From Acidimicrobiales bacterium (GTDB lineage: Bacteria; Actinomycetota; Acidimicrobiia; Acidimicrobiales; UBA8592): a DNA stretch of 51,224 nucleotides. Position 1 is the first letter of the stretch. The number at the start of each line of letters is the position of its first letter. Positions 27,176 to 35,462 of the stretch are shown one piece after another. The DNA lies in contig JACERY010000011.1 of assembly GCA_013912105.1 (NCBI GenBank), forward strand, positions 1 through 51,224, read 5' to 3'. The translations under genes and the position numbers were made by a program. The notes beneath the pieces are model-generated. The model did no database searches, had not been told where the DNA came from, and was given only the letters and a program-made list of their open reading frames with translations.

Positions 27176-27352
27176 TTACGGCCTAGTTTCCTCACCATCA
27201 TCTTCTACTTGAATACCCAGTTGACGATATAAAACACTTGCATTCTCAGGTTTACTAAAACCAAAACGCTTTTTCTCCTCCACAGTCTCATTAGGTTTCT
27301 CAACTACTTCATCTATAGGGGGCCAAAGAACATCTTCAGAATTGTCAACCAT
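27176..27352 (-). CDS. Small conserved-looking hypothetical protein downstream of proS
   Basis: A 58-codon reading frame beginning MVDNSEDVLWPPIDEVV and ending in VEDDGEETRP. AGAGGAAAAG lies before its ATG and overlaps the proS stop region, so it is probably translated as the second gene of the proS unit. The protein is acidic, soluble and contains a short basic patch (EEKKRFGFSKPENASVLYRQLGI) but no membrane segment or Cys. I do not recognise it. It is easily missed by length cut-offs. Confidence 0.55.
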   Translation of the reverse strand: MVDNSEDVLWPPIDEVVEKPNETVEEKKRFGFSKPENASVLYRQLGIQVEDDGEETRP

Positions 27353-27361
27353 ACTTTTCCT

Positions 27362-29080
27362 CTACGAGTCCGTGCTAGAAGAATATGCACGTAAAAGATC
27401 ACTAACGTTTGAAATAACATCTGTAATTTTTATAAGATTTGTTTCGCTATTCTTGCGGGTAGTTACTTCAACAACACCATCAGCTATTCCTTTAGGGCCG
27501 ACAGTAATCCGAACAGGAATACCAATTAATTCAGCATCAGCAAATTTCACACCAGCGCGTGCATCTCGGTCATCAATAAGAACATCAATCCCTGAATTTG
27601 TCATGCCTTCATATAGTTCATTAGCGACCTGAACACTTTCTGCATTTTTCATTTGCACAATAGTGATTACCACATGGAAAGGCGCAACAGACACTGGCCA
27701 AATAATCCCTTTATCGTCATAGTGTGTTTCAACAATTGTTGCCATAGCTCGTTCAATTCCTATGCCGTAACTACCCATAATCAGCGGACAATTCGAGCCA
27801 TTAGCATCAAGTACTTTCGCTCCAAATGCTTCAGCATATTTAGTACCGAGTTTAAAGATATGCCCCGTTTCAATTGTAGAAACCCGATTAAGGCTATTAC
27901 CACAGTTGATACATGACTCTCCCTCTTGAACTTCTCGAAGATCCATCCAGTCATCAACTTGAATATCTCGTTCAATATCAACTCCAGAGAAATGAAAATC
28001 ATCTTCATTAGCTCCAGTAGTCATATCAGTTCGTCCTCGTAAAGAGAAATCAGCAAAAACTGGTAAAGTCTCAACACCCACAGCCCCAAGTGACCCAGGC
28101 TCCGCACCAAGAAATTTAACGGTTTCTTCTCTACGAGCAGGACGGATTAGGATAGCTTGTGTGACATCAGCCAATTTCTGTTCATTAATAAATTGATCAC
28201 CGCGAACAAGAACGAGCGTTAGTTGTTCATCTATCACATAAACCATAGTTTTAATCTGATTAATAGCAGCGTGACCTGCTTCTGCTAATTCCTTGATTGT
28301 TCGTATGCCAGGTGTAGCAAATTTCTGCGGAATATCCGGCCCAGCCGAATCGGTCACGTCATCTACTCGAGAAATAGCTTTTTCAATATTCGCTGCATAA
28401 CCACACGAGGTACATAAAAGAACGTCATCTTCTCCAGAAGGCGCTTGCACCATGAATTCAATACTGTCTGAACCTCCCATATTTCCTGAAGAAGCTTCAA
28501 CCGGAATAACATCAAGGTCAAGACGTTTAAAGATTTTTAAATATGCCTGATGTTGCTTATCAAAAGCATCGCTAAGTCCTTCCTCATTAATATCAAACGA
28601 GTATGCATCTTTCATAGTGAACTCTCGAACCCGAAGCAAGCCGCTTTTTGGCCTTGCTTCATCCCTAAACTTCGTATGGATCTGATACCACATCTGCGGT
28701 AACTGTTTATAAGAAGAAATCTCATTAGCAACAGTTGCGAAGATTTCTTCAGCAGTCACCCCTAAAGCAGATTCGCTACCATGTCGATCTTCAAGTCTGA
28801 ACATGATTTCACCCATAGAATCCCATCTTCCAGACTCCTTCCAAATCGCTGATGGCTGTAGCGTTGGCATTTGAACCTCTTGCCCTCCGATAGCATCCAT
28901 TTCATCTTCTACAATTTTGATAATTTTTTTCCGAACACGAAACGCTAACGGGAGAAGCGTGTAATGTCCGGAATGTAATTGACGAATGAAACCTCCACGG
29001 ACAAGAAGCTTATGACTTATAGCTTCAGCGTCAGCAGGAGCATCGCGTAAAGTTGGTGAAAAGAAAGAAGTCCATCTCAT
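27362..29080 (-). CDS. proS: Prolyl-tRNA synthetase (bacterial-type, with INS domain)
   Basis: A 572-aa class II aminoacyl-tRNA synthetase that charges tRNA-Pro. The start MRWTSFFSPTLRDAPADAEAISH matches the usual bacterial ProS N-terminus, so I use ATG 29080 rather than an in-frame TTG at 29101. Motif 2 (FRDEARPKSGLLRVREFTMKDAYSF) and motif 3 (GSYGIGIERAMATIVE) are clear. Between them lies the INS editing domain (about residues 220-400), which removes Ala-tRNA-Pro. The anticodon-binding domain ends the protein. Essential translation gene, divergent from the thioredoxin-like gene. Confidence 0.95.
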   Translation of the reverse strand: MRWTSFFSPTLRDAPADAEAISHKLLVRGGFIRQLHSGHYTLLPLAFRVRKKIIKIVEDEMDAIGGQEVQMPTLQPSAIWKESGRWDSMGEIMFRLEDRHGSESALGVTAEEIFATVANEISSYKQLPQMWYQIHTKFRDEARPKSGLLRVREFTMKDAYSFDINEEGLSDAFDKQHQAYLKIFKRLDLDVIPVEASSGNMGGSDSIEFMVQAPSGEDDVLLCTSCGYAANIEKAISRVDDVTDSAGPDIPQKFATPGIRTIKELAEAGHAAINQIKTMVYVIDEQLTLVLVRGDQFINEQKLADVTQAILIRPARREETVKFLGAEPGSLGAVGVETLPVFADFSLRGRTDMTTGANEDDFHFSGVDIERDIQVDDWMDLREVQEGESCINCGNSLNRVSTIETGHIFKLGTKYAEAFGAKVLDANGSNCPLIMGSYGIGIERAMATIVETHYDDKGIIWPVSVAPFHVVITIVQMKNAESVQVANELYEGMTNSGIDVLIDDRDARAGVKFADAELIGIPVRITVGPKGIADGVVEVTTRKNSETNLIKITDVISNVSDLLRAYSSSTDS

Positions 29081-29127
29081 ACCTTGCAAGCGTAGTTGCA
29101 AGAACAGTAATTGGATAACCTTTCACT

Positions 29128-29664
29128 ATGCTCCCCCACATTTTTACTAGAAAACGCTACCTACCACTTGTCGCCATATTCCTCGCATTCCTTGGTTGCA
29201 GTGACTCTACGGGAGGTAACACCAGTGTCCAAACAAGTGGAACACAACCCGAAATTTCTACTGAAGTGCAAGCAGTTGATGGTTCAATCATTTCAGTTTC
29301 TGACTTCAACGGGGTTCCTACTGCTATGTGGTTTTGGTCCCCTAATTGAGGCCAATGCAGGGCAGAAGCAGCTGCGGTCGCAGAACTTAACAGAACATTT
29401 CAAGACAACATTCAATTCATAGGAGTTGCGAGTAGGGGTGACCTTTCACAAGTCAAAGAATTTATTGAACGATATGCGGTGACTGACCTACCCCATATTT
29501 TTGATGATCAAGGAGACATTTGGCGTCAATATAGGATTTCCTCGCAACCTGCCTGGGTTTTTATCGACGCAAATGGAAACCAAGAGAGAGTTATTGGTGC
29601 ATTAGGCAACACGGAAATCAGGACAAAGCTTACTGATCTTCAAAAAAGCAATACTGGCACCTAA
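29128..29664 (+). CDS. Thioredoxin/TlpA-like lipoprotein selenoprotein (Sec74, U-G-Q-C)
   Basis: A 178-aa protein read through an in-frame UGA at 29347-29349. The N-terminus is a signal peptide with lipobox FLGC, so it is membrane-anchored and extracytoplasmic. The active site reads WFWSPN-Sec-GQCRAEAA, which aligns exactly with the WCxPCRxE active site of TlpA/ResA-type thioredoxins, Sec replacing the attacking Cys (Sec74, Cys77). After the UGA the same frame continues with the thioredoxin strands, ending with a cis-Pro segment SSQPAWVFIDANG. Stopping at UGA would leave a protein with no active-site thiol. It likely reduces disulfides or peroxides outside the membrane. Start supported by the lipoprotein signal; ribosome site weak. 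Confidence 0.85.
29356..29376 (+). promoter_or_regulatory. Candidate bacterial SECIS hairpin (thioredoxin-like gene)
   Basis: Starting 6 nt after the UGA, T-GCAG pairs with CTGC-G, with an inner two-pair GC/GC helix closing an AGAA loop about 17-20 nt from the U of UGA. The position fits a bacterial SECIS apical loop. Folded by hand only; the sequence is also coding. Confidence 0.3.
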
Positions 29665-29703
29665 GACAACATAGGTTCATTGCTTCGTTGCTAACATAAA
29701 ACT

Positions 29704-30750
29704 GTGTCCGAAACGATAACTATTCCCCGACCAGATGACTGGCATGTGCACCTCAGAGAAGGAGACATGTTGCACGCTGTTATCGGATACACGTCTCGAA
29801 GATTCCGGTACGCAATGGTTATGCCAAATCTTTCAACTCCTGTTGCTACAACCGAACAGGCATCAACATATCTTGCACAAATCCGAGAGGTAACACCTTC
29901 GGATTCACCTGACTTTCGACCACTAATGACGCTATATTGCTCCGACCAATTACACGCAGACGATCTCATTCAAGGGCACAGCGAAGGAATCGTGAAAGCT
30001 GTGAAATACTATCCTGCTGGGGCGACAACAAACTCTCAATCTGGTGGTACAGCCATGATGGATTACAGCCATATCTTTGAAACCATGGAAGCGAACAACA
30101 TACCGCTTTTAGTCCATGCAGAATCAACTGATCACACCGTTGACATCTTCGATAGGGAAGCAGTTTTCTTGGAACGAGAACTCGCCCTTGTATGTGAACG
30201 GTTCCCTGCGCTCAGGGCAACGGTTGAACATATTTCAACAAGTGAAGGCATCGATTTTGTGAATGCACACCAACAGGTAGGTGGGTCAATCACGCCACAT
30301 CATTTATCACGGAACCGGTCTGACATGATTTCACCAGCATTTCATGCTGACTTATTTTGTAAACCAGTTATTAACTCTGAGAAAGACCGATTGACGCTGG
30401 TTGAAACGGCGATAAGTGGAAATCCATCGTTTTTCCTTGGCACTGATTCAGCACCTCATCCAACTCACGCAAAATACGGGAAGGACGCCAAGGCAGGTAT
30501 TTTTAACGCAGCCTACGGTTTAGAAGTCATTGCAGAAATATTCGCCGCAGAAAATAAATTAGAAAATCTTGCAGCATTCACATCAGTAAATGGATCTATT
30601 TTCTACGGATACGAACCTTCCCAAGAGAACATATCGCTTCACCGCTCATCCATTGACCCTGAGAAAGCAACACACATCTCAACAGAAAACGGAAATCAAG
30701 TTGTTCTATTTGGGGCTGAAGAAGCATCTCAATGGACGATCAGCACTTAG
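29704..30750 (+). CDS. pyrC: Dihydroorotase, class II (E. coli PyrC-like)
   Basis: A 348-aa amidohydrolase that interconverts carbamoyl-aspartate and dihydroorotate in pyrimidine synthesis. Length and motifs match the homodimeric E. coli-type enzyme: RPDDWHVHLREG (metal HxH), KAVKYYPAGATTNSQSG (carboxylated Lys), VHAES and EHISTSEG histidines, TPHHLSRNRSDM and LGTDSAPHP (catalytic Asp). Start is GTG at 29704. It follows the thioredoxin-like gene by 39 nt in the same direction but no other pyr gene is near. Actinobacteria more often use the longer class I enzyme from a pyr operon, so this may be a second or transferred copy. Confidence 0.92.
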   Translation: MSETITIPRPDDWHVHLREGDMLHAVIGYTSRRFRYAMVMPNLSTPVATTEQASTYLAQIREVTPSDSPDFRPLMTLYCSDQLHADDLIQGHSEGIVKAVKYYPAGATTNSQSGGTAMMDYSHIFETMEANNIPLLVHAESTDHTVDIFDREAVFLERELALVCERFPALRATVEHISTSEGIDFVNAHQQVGGSITPHHLSRNRSDMISPAFHADLFCKPVINSEKDRLTLVETAISGNPSFFLGTDSAPHPTHAKYGKDAKAGIFNAAYGLEVIAEIFAAENKLENLAAFTSVNGSIFYGYEPSQENISLHRSSIDPEKATHISTENGNQVVLFGAEEASQWTIST

Positions 30751-30754
30751 ATAG

Positions 30755-31633
30755 TCACGATTCACTCGTCCGGTAATCCCCATATTCCCCATCGCGCTCA
30801 CTCAACGCTTCCGTCAGTCCTTTATCGTTAATTTTCCCAATGAATTGTTGCATAGACTCCGTATGTATTCCTAACGCGCACAGTTCAGTACCAGCTCGAA
30901 TCCCAGTTCGTAACCCCATTATTTCCATTTGCCGATGCACGACACGCTTATTGAGTTGTGTTAGATCCGAAGGCGTTTTCGTAATTCGTTCAGCTATTTT
31001 TAAAACCTCTTCTTCGAGGCAATCAGCGGGAAAGGCACGGTTCGCCCACCCTTCAGCGACTGCTTCTTCTCCTGAAATGGAATCACCTGTCATCATCATC
31101 TCCATTGCCCTTCGCATGCCAAGAAACCATGTATGAAAATGCATGTCTGGAACCCCAAACCGAGTAGCAGGGTATCCCATCTGCGCATCTTCAGCGATAT
31201 AGACCAAGTCACAGCATGTAGCGAGTTCACTGCCACCAGCCAAACAGTATCCATGAACCTGAGCAATAACTGGTTTAGCTAAATCCCAAATACTCATCCA
31301 ACCCTCTGTCACATGGCGAGGCCATTGTCCTTCACCATCGGCAGTGAAAAAAGGAAGAGCGTACCCCTCATTCCCACCAGCCAGATCATACCCAGCTGAA
31401 AAAGATGGGCCCGCACCACGAATGATTGAAACTTTAATGCTTGCGTCCATGTCAGCTTCGCGTAACGCCTCCAAAATCGCACCACGTAAGGGGTGAACCA
31501 ACGAATTTCGTTTCTCAGGACGATTCATTGTTAATCGCCGAACACCAGGCAACGGATCATCAATAATCAGCACATCTGTAGTGCCCTCATCCTCAGACGC
31601 AATATCACTATTACTTTCACCATAATCACTCAT
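30755..31633 (-). CDS. Enoyl-CoA hydratase/isomerase family protein
   Basis: A 292-aa crotonase-fold protein. The oxyanion-hole regions are GAGPSFSAGYDLAGG and VHGYCLAGGSELATCCDLVY, and the acid/base region includes YPATRFGVPDMHFHTWFLG. The family's second Glu position appears as D in GVPD, so the reaction may be isomerase- or hydrolase-like rather than plain hydratase. A GGAGG site lies 8 nt before the ATG. Convergent with pyrC (4 nt). Likely part of fatty or aromatic acyl-CoA degradation. Confidence 0.87.
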   Translation of the reverse strand: MSDYGESNSDIASEDEGTTDVLIIDDPLPGVRRLTMNRPEKRNSLVHPLRGAILEALREADMDASIKVSIIRGAGPSFSAGYDLAGGNEGYALPFFTADGEGQWPRHVTEGWMSIWDLAKPVIAQVHGYCLAGGSELATCCDLVYIAEDAQMGYPATRFGVPDMHFHTWFLGMRRAMEMMMTGDSISGEEAVAEGWANRAFPADCLEEEVLKIAERITKTPSDLTQLNKRVVHRQMEIMGLRTGIRAGTELCALGIHTESMQQFIGKINDKGLTEALSERDGEYGDYRTSES

Positions 31634-31755
31634 CTAACCATCCTCCTCTACAACGCTTTCCATTTATCGTAACCGTTCCGTATTGTTGACATGAATCAAA
31701 CACATAGAGTCCACGATCACCTACTCTTTTGAATATCCAATTGAAAGGACCCATT

Positions 31756-32121
31756 ATGGACGATGACCAAATCATGCGAATGATGGAGATCCGGGCATCT
31801 GATGCACGATCTATAATCCTGCCATTCACCCTCTCCCACGCCGCGATTCTCATCATCTTGGGATTCGGAGGAGATGGCCTCGACAATTCGGGTGTTCAGC
31901 TCGCAATAGCAGCAATGGCAGTATTGGGATCACTATGGTGTGTGGGATGGCTCGATGACTGCATGCAAGACCTAGTAGCTGGTGGAAAAGATCTATCAGA
32001 TGACATGAAAAACACACATATAGGGCAGCGACTTGTAAATGCCCCAATGGGAGTAGTTCGGGCTCTTAATGTTGTGATTGTTGGGCTTATTGTTGCGGCT
32101 GAAATGATCGCACTTTATTAG
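31756..32121 (+). CDS. Small membrane protein, three predicted helices
   Basis: A 121-aa protein. Hydrophobic segments lie near IILPFTLSHAAILIILGFG, LAIAAMAVLGSLWCVGWL and the C-terminal ALNVVIVGLIVAAEMIALY, separated by charged loops. AAAGGA precedes ATG 31756; an earlier in-frame ATG at 31729 lacks this. Divergent from the enoyl-CoA hydratase gene (122 nt) and convergent with the methyltransferase gene across the structured repeat region. I do not recognise a family. Confidence 0.65.
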   Translation: MDDDQIMRMMEIRASDARSIILPFTLSHAAILIILGFGGDGLDNSGVQLAIAAMAVLGSLWCVGWLDDCMQDLVAGGKDLSDDMKNTHIGQRLVNAPMGVVRALNVVIVGLIVAAEMIALY

Positions 32122-32167
32122 AAACACACAATAAATTTCCCACACCCTAAAAGAGAGGGAAGGGGGG

Positions 32168-32332
32168 AGGTTTTTCATGTTCGTTTTTCCTATCAAAAAC
32201 CTGCAAAATCGGGTTCGCTTTTCCTGAAAAACACCGGAGTGGATTCATAGAATTACTGTTTAGGAAATTCGGGTTCGCTTTTCCTAAACACAAAATCACA
32301 CCTCATCAGGAAAATCAGGCCGTGTTTCCTGA
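32168..32332. repeat. Cluster of three hairpins with a 17-bp direct repeat (convergent intergenic)
   Basis: The longest gene-free stretch (32122-32342) lies between convergent genes. Hairpin A: AGGTTTTT (32168-32175) with AAAAACCT (32195-32202). Hairpin B: 11-bp perfect stem TGTTTAGGAAA (32257-32267) / TTTCCTAAACA (32280-32290), 12-nt loop. Hairpin C: TCAGGAAA (32306-32313) / TTTCCTGA (32325-32332). TCGGGTTCGCTTTTCCT occurs twice, 60 bp apart (32209-32225 and 32269-32285), and a related GTTCGTTTTTCCT at 32180-32192. B and C share an AGGAAA/TTTCCT core. They may be bidirectional terminators or a REP-like family. Confidence 0.75.
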
Positions 32333-32342
32333 CTTCCAATTT

Positions 32343-33077
32343 CTATCGACGCTGAAGAACAGTCATTAGAGTCCCAGATCGTTCTTCGGGGTCATTATGG
32401 TCAAATTCGACACCTGCACGAGCAGCTGCTGAACTGCCGGGCCTTCTTACCGACTCCTCGAAATGCTTCTCTTTAACTATAAGAAAGCCATCAGATAGAA
32501 GAGAAGTTAAATCCCAAGGAATTGTTATCGGTTCGCTCAACGTCGCTTTAGGGTGAACCTCAACAAGAACAACGAAATAACCTCCGCTAACCAAAACTCG
32601 TTCAATCTCTTTTAGCGTTAGCTCTAAATCGTCAACATGGTCAAGAGAATTAAACGATGTAACAATATCAATACTTGACGATTTAAAGGGAAGATTCTCG
32701 GCTTGAGATGCTACGTAGTTCGAAGAATGCTTTTCAATACCAAGCTTTAGATAATCAGTAAGTAGCGGGTCAACACCTATTCGGACGTTTGCATCATCTA
32801 ACCATTCCAGGCTGCCGCGAGGACCACACCCGATATCAACCACTTTCTTTCCCGCGTAAAGTGATTTATCTAATTCTGGTATTGCTGTAAATAAATTTTG
32901 ATACCAAGAATTACTAAGTTCTTTCTCGCGAAAGTACCTCCAGCGCCAGTACGTCAATTCGTACAAACGTTTGACATCAAGCCCCAATCTTGAGAGCAAC
33001 CTGCCGACCTTTTGCACAAATGGAGCTATGACTGCTGGCGTTGGCCGCTGATGATTCACTCCTGAATGATATTTCAT
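32343..33077 (-). CDS. Class I SAM-dependent methyltransferase
   Basis: A 244-aa Rossmann-fold methyltransferase. Motif I is VVDIGCGPRGSLEWL near residue 79, motif II/III region IGVDPLLTDY, and post-motif FNSLDHVDDLELTLKEIERVLVSGGYFVVLVEVHP is typical of the Methyltransf_11 group acting on small molecules or lipids. A 60-residue basic, helical N-terminus precedes the domain. The gene follows typA by 45 nt in the same direction. The substrate cannot be inferred. Confidence 0.85.
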   Translation of the reverse strand: MKYHSGVNHQRPTPAVIAPFVQKVGRLLSRLGLDVKRLYELTYWRWRYFREKELSNSWYQNLFTAIPELDKSLYAGKKVVDIGCGPRGSLEWLDDANVRIGVDPLLTDYLKLGIEKHSSNYVASQAENLPFKSSSIDIVTSFNSLDHVDDLELTLKEIERVLVSGGYFVVLVEVHPKATLSEPITIPWDLTSLLSDGFLIVKEKHFEESVRRPGSSAAARAGVEFDHNDPEERSGTLMTVLQRR

Positions 33078-33122
33078 ATCAGCGCACTAGAAAAGATCAA
33101 ACTAAAAAGCCTCAACGGAAAA

Positions 33123-34961
33123 CTATACGTCACCATTTTTCGTTTTAAGTTTCTTCGCGTCTCTTGCCCGGTCTGTAATTCCCAATATGGTTTTCCGCAT
33201 TCGAATAGTTTCAGGCGTGACCTCAATGCATTCATCGGCAGCGATGAATTCAAGCGCTTGTTCCAAAGAAAAAATTCGTGGAGGGGTTAAGCGGACAGTA
33301 TCGTCTGAAGCTGCTGCACGAACGTTAGTCATTTTCTTTTCCTTAGTGATATTCACATTCATGTCTTCAAGTCGTGAATTCTCACCGATAATCATTCCTT
33401 CATACACGTCTGTTCCAGGAGAGATAAGAAGTGACGTCCGCTCTTGTAGAGGAGCAATAGCATATGTCGTAGCTACTCCCGTCCGATCAGAAACAACACT
33501 ACCGGTCATTCTCATGCGCAATTCACCCATCCAAGGCTCATAATTCTCAAACACATGATGCAACAACCCAGTGCCACGAGTTTCAGTAAGGAACTCAGTT
33601 CTGAAACCGATTAGCGCTCGAGCGGCAACAATGTACTCGAGGCGAACCCAACCGCTTGCATTATTCGTCATCGTTTCCATTCGGCCTTTACGACTCCCTA
33701 AAAGCTGAGTGACTGGTCCCACATACTCCTCGGGAATATCAATTGTCAGATACTCAGTTGGTTCATGAAGCTTTCCCTCTATCTCTTTCGTGACAACTTC
33801 TGGTTTCCCTACAGTGAGTTCAAAGCCTTCTCTGCGCATCATTTCCACCAATATCGCTAACTGCAATTCACCCCTGCCTTGTACCTCCCACGCATCAGGT
33901 TTCTCTGTTGGAAACATTCGAATAGAAACATTTCCAATTAGTTCCTTTTCTAAGCGTGTTTTAACCAGTCGGGCAGTGAGCTTATCTCCTTCTTTTCCAG
34001 CTAGAGGCGATGAATTTGTTCCTATCGTTACTGAAAGGGTCGGCTCATCTACGGTAATAACAGGCAGCGGTCTAGGGTCATCAGGGTCGGAAAGAGTCTC
34101 ACCTATCGTGATCTCTTCTATCCCTGAAATGGCGATTACTTCCCCAGCTCCAGCGGTTTCTACTTCGACTCGCTCCAAATATTCTGTTACATACAAGTTC
34201 GCTATTTGTGCGCTAGCTATCTCACCATTTGTTTTGCACCAGGAAACCCGTGCACCTTTTTTGATCGATCCATGCATAATCCTACATAACGCTATGCGCC
34301 CAACATATGGAGATGCATCTAGGTTCGTAACCCACGCTTGAAACGGGTGATTAGGGTCATGCATGGGAGGAGGTATGGTATCAACAAGTATGTCAAACAA
34401 CGGCAGGAGATTATCTCCAGGCTGTTCAAGGTCTGTAGTAGCTGTCCCTTTACGTGCGTCCGTGTAAATAATTGGAAAGTCTATTTGATCATCAGAAGCA
34501 TCTAAGTCAATAAATAACTCATACACCTCATCTATCACCTCAGCGCATCGTGCATCAGGACGATCAATTTTATTAATGACCAGCACAACTGGAAGGTTTT
34601 GCGAAAGCGCTTTTCTAAGAACGAAACGTGTTTGCGGTAATGGCCCTTCGCTTGAATCTACGAGAAGGAGAACGCCATCAACCATTTTCAATGCTCGTTC
34701 AACTTCTCCTCCAAAGTCAGCGTGCCCAGGTGTGTCAAGAATATTGATTTTTGTCTCACCGTATTGAATAGCAGCGTTTTTCGCCAGAATCGTGATTCCG
34801 CGTTCTCTCTCAATGTCCATAGAATCCATTACTCGATCTTGCGTTTCTTTGTAGTCACTAAATGCACCAGATTCTTGAAGCATTCCGTCAATCAAAGTTG
34901 TTTTTCCGTGGTCAACGTGGGCGATGATCGCGACATTACGGATAGTTTTTTGTGGTTGCAT
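33123..34961 (-). CDS. typA: Ribosome-associated translational GTPase TypA/BipA
   Basis: A 612-aa translational GTPase. G1 is AHVDHGKTT near the N-terminus, G3 DTPGHADFGGEVER, G4 NKIDRP; switch sequence RERGITILAKN is typical. Elongation-factor domains follow, ending in the TypA-specific C-terminal domain (IGENSRLEDMNVN...KKMTNVRAA). It acts on ribosomes, especially under stress and low temperature. I place the start at ATG 34961 (MQPQKTIRNVAIIAHVDHG), matching the family, rather than an in-frame TTG at 34979. Highly conserved housekeeping gene. Confidence 0.95.
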   Translation of the reverse strand: MQPQKTIRNVAIIAHVDHGKTTLIDGMLQESGAFSDYKETQDRVMDSMDIERERGITILAKNAAIQYGETKINILDTPGHADFGGEVERALKMVDGVLLLVDSSEGPLPQTRFVLRKALSQNLPVVLVINKIDRPDARCAEVIDEVYELFIDLDASDDQIDFPIIYTDARKGTATTDLEQPGDNLLPLFDILVDTIPPPMHDPNHPFQAWVTNLDASPYVGRIALCRIMHGSIKKGARVSWCKTNGEIASAQIANLYVTEYLERVEVETAGAGEVIAISGIEEITIGETLSDPDDPRPLPVITVDEPTLSVTIGTNSSPLAGKEGDKLTARLVKTRLEKELIGNVSIRMFPTEKPDAWEVQGRGELQLAILVEMMRREGFELTVGKPEVVTKEIEGKLHEPTEYLTIDIPEEYVGPVTQLLGSRKGRMETMTNNASGWVRLEYIVAARALIGFRTEFLTETRGTGLLHHVFENYEPWMGELRMRMTGSVVSDRTGVATTYAIAPLQERTSLLISPGTDVYEGMIIGENSRLEDMNVNITKEKKMTNVRAAASDDTVRLTPPRIFSLEQALEFIAADECIEVTPETIRMRKTILGITDRARDAKKLKTKNGDV

Positions 34962-35060
34962 GACCGGACCACAGTACAAGACTTCAGTACCTTTTCCTCC
35001 GATGCAGGCGCATATAAACTTTAAGTTTTGTAGTCACGCATTCCCGCTTATATTGGAAAC

Positions 35061-35456
35061 ATGAACGGGAAACTCACTCATCTCGCTCTTCCATGCCATG
35101 ACATTGAGAAGACAATTCAATGGTACGAACGCTTTACCCCAATGAATGTGATCCATCAGCGCGAGGACAATGGTGCCAAAGTCGCGTGGATACAAGCAGA
35201 CGACAAAAGCATCTTCCTAGTATTCCTTCAATCACCTGATACCAAGGAACCACAACCCATACTTTCACCATTCGCTCATTTGGGAATCGAAATGATATCT
35301 AGAGAAGAGGTCAATGCAATTGCTGAAGAAGGACGGGGTCATGCATGTTTGATATGGGAACCCCGGCAAGAACCCGACCCCGTCGGCTATGTCTGTGCGT
35401 TGAGTGACCCTGACGGCAATCTCGTAGAATTCTCATATGGGCAAAACATTAACTAA
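35061..35456 (+). CDS. VOC-superfamily (glyoxalase/bleomycin-resistance-like) protein
   Basis: A 131-aa vicinal oxygen chelate protein with recognisable metal ligands: His in HLALPCHDIEKTIQWYERF, His in FAHLGIEM and Glu in GNLVEFSYG. The pattern fits a glyoxalase- or dioxygenase-like enzyme. Divergent from typA. It ends 6 nt before the next lipoprotein gene, so the two are probably co-transcribed. Substrate unknown. Confidence 0.82.
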   Translation: MNGKLTHLALPCHDIEKTIQWYERFTPMNVIHQREDNGAKVAWIQADDKSIFLVFLQSPDTKEPQPILSPFAHLGIEMISREEVNAIAEEGRGHACLIWEPRQEPDPVGYVCALSDPDGNLVEFSYGQNIN

Positions 35457-35462
35457 TCTGAA

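Noticed and set aside
29128..29664. Thioredoxin-like gene as a pseudogene with a nonsense mutation
   Set aside because: UGA lies precisely at the first active-site Cys, the frame is otherwise intact, and two other recoded genes are close by. A nonsense mutation at that one codon is less likely.
32209..32285. CRISPR-like array from the 17-bp repeat
   Set aside because: Only two exact copies, one interval, palindromic stems overlapping the repeat, and no cas genes.
33790..34341. Long plus-strand open frame opposite typA
   Set aside because: It is antisense to a highly conserved gene, has no domain I recognise and no good ribosome site; it is a frame shadow.
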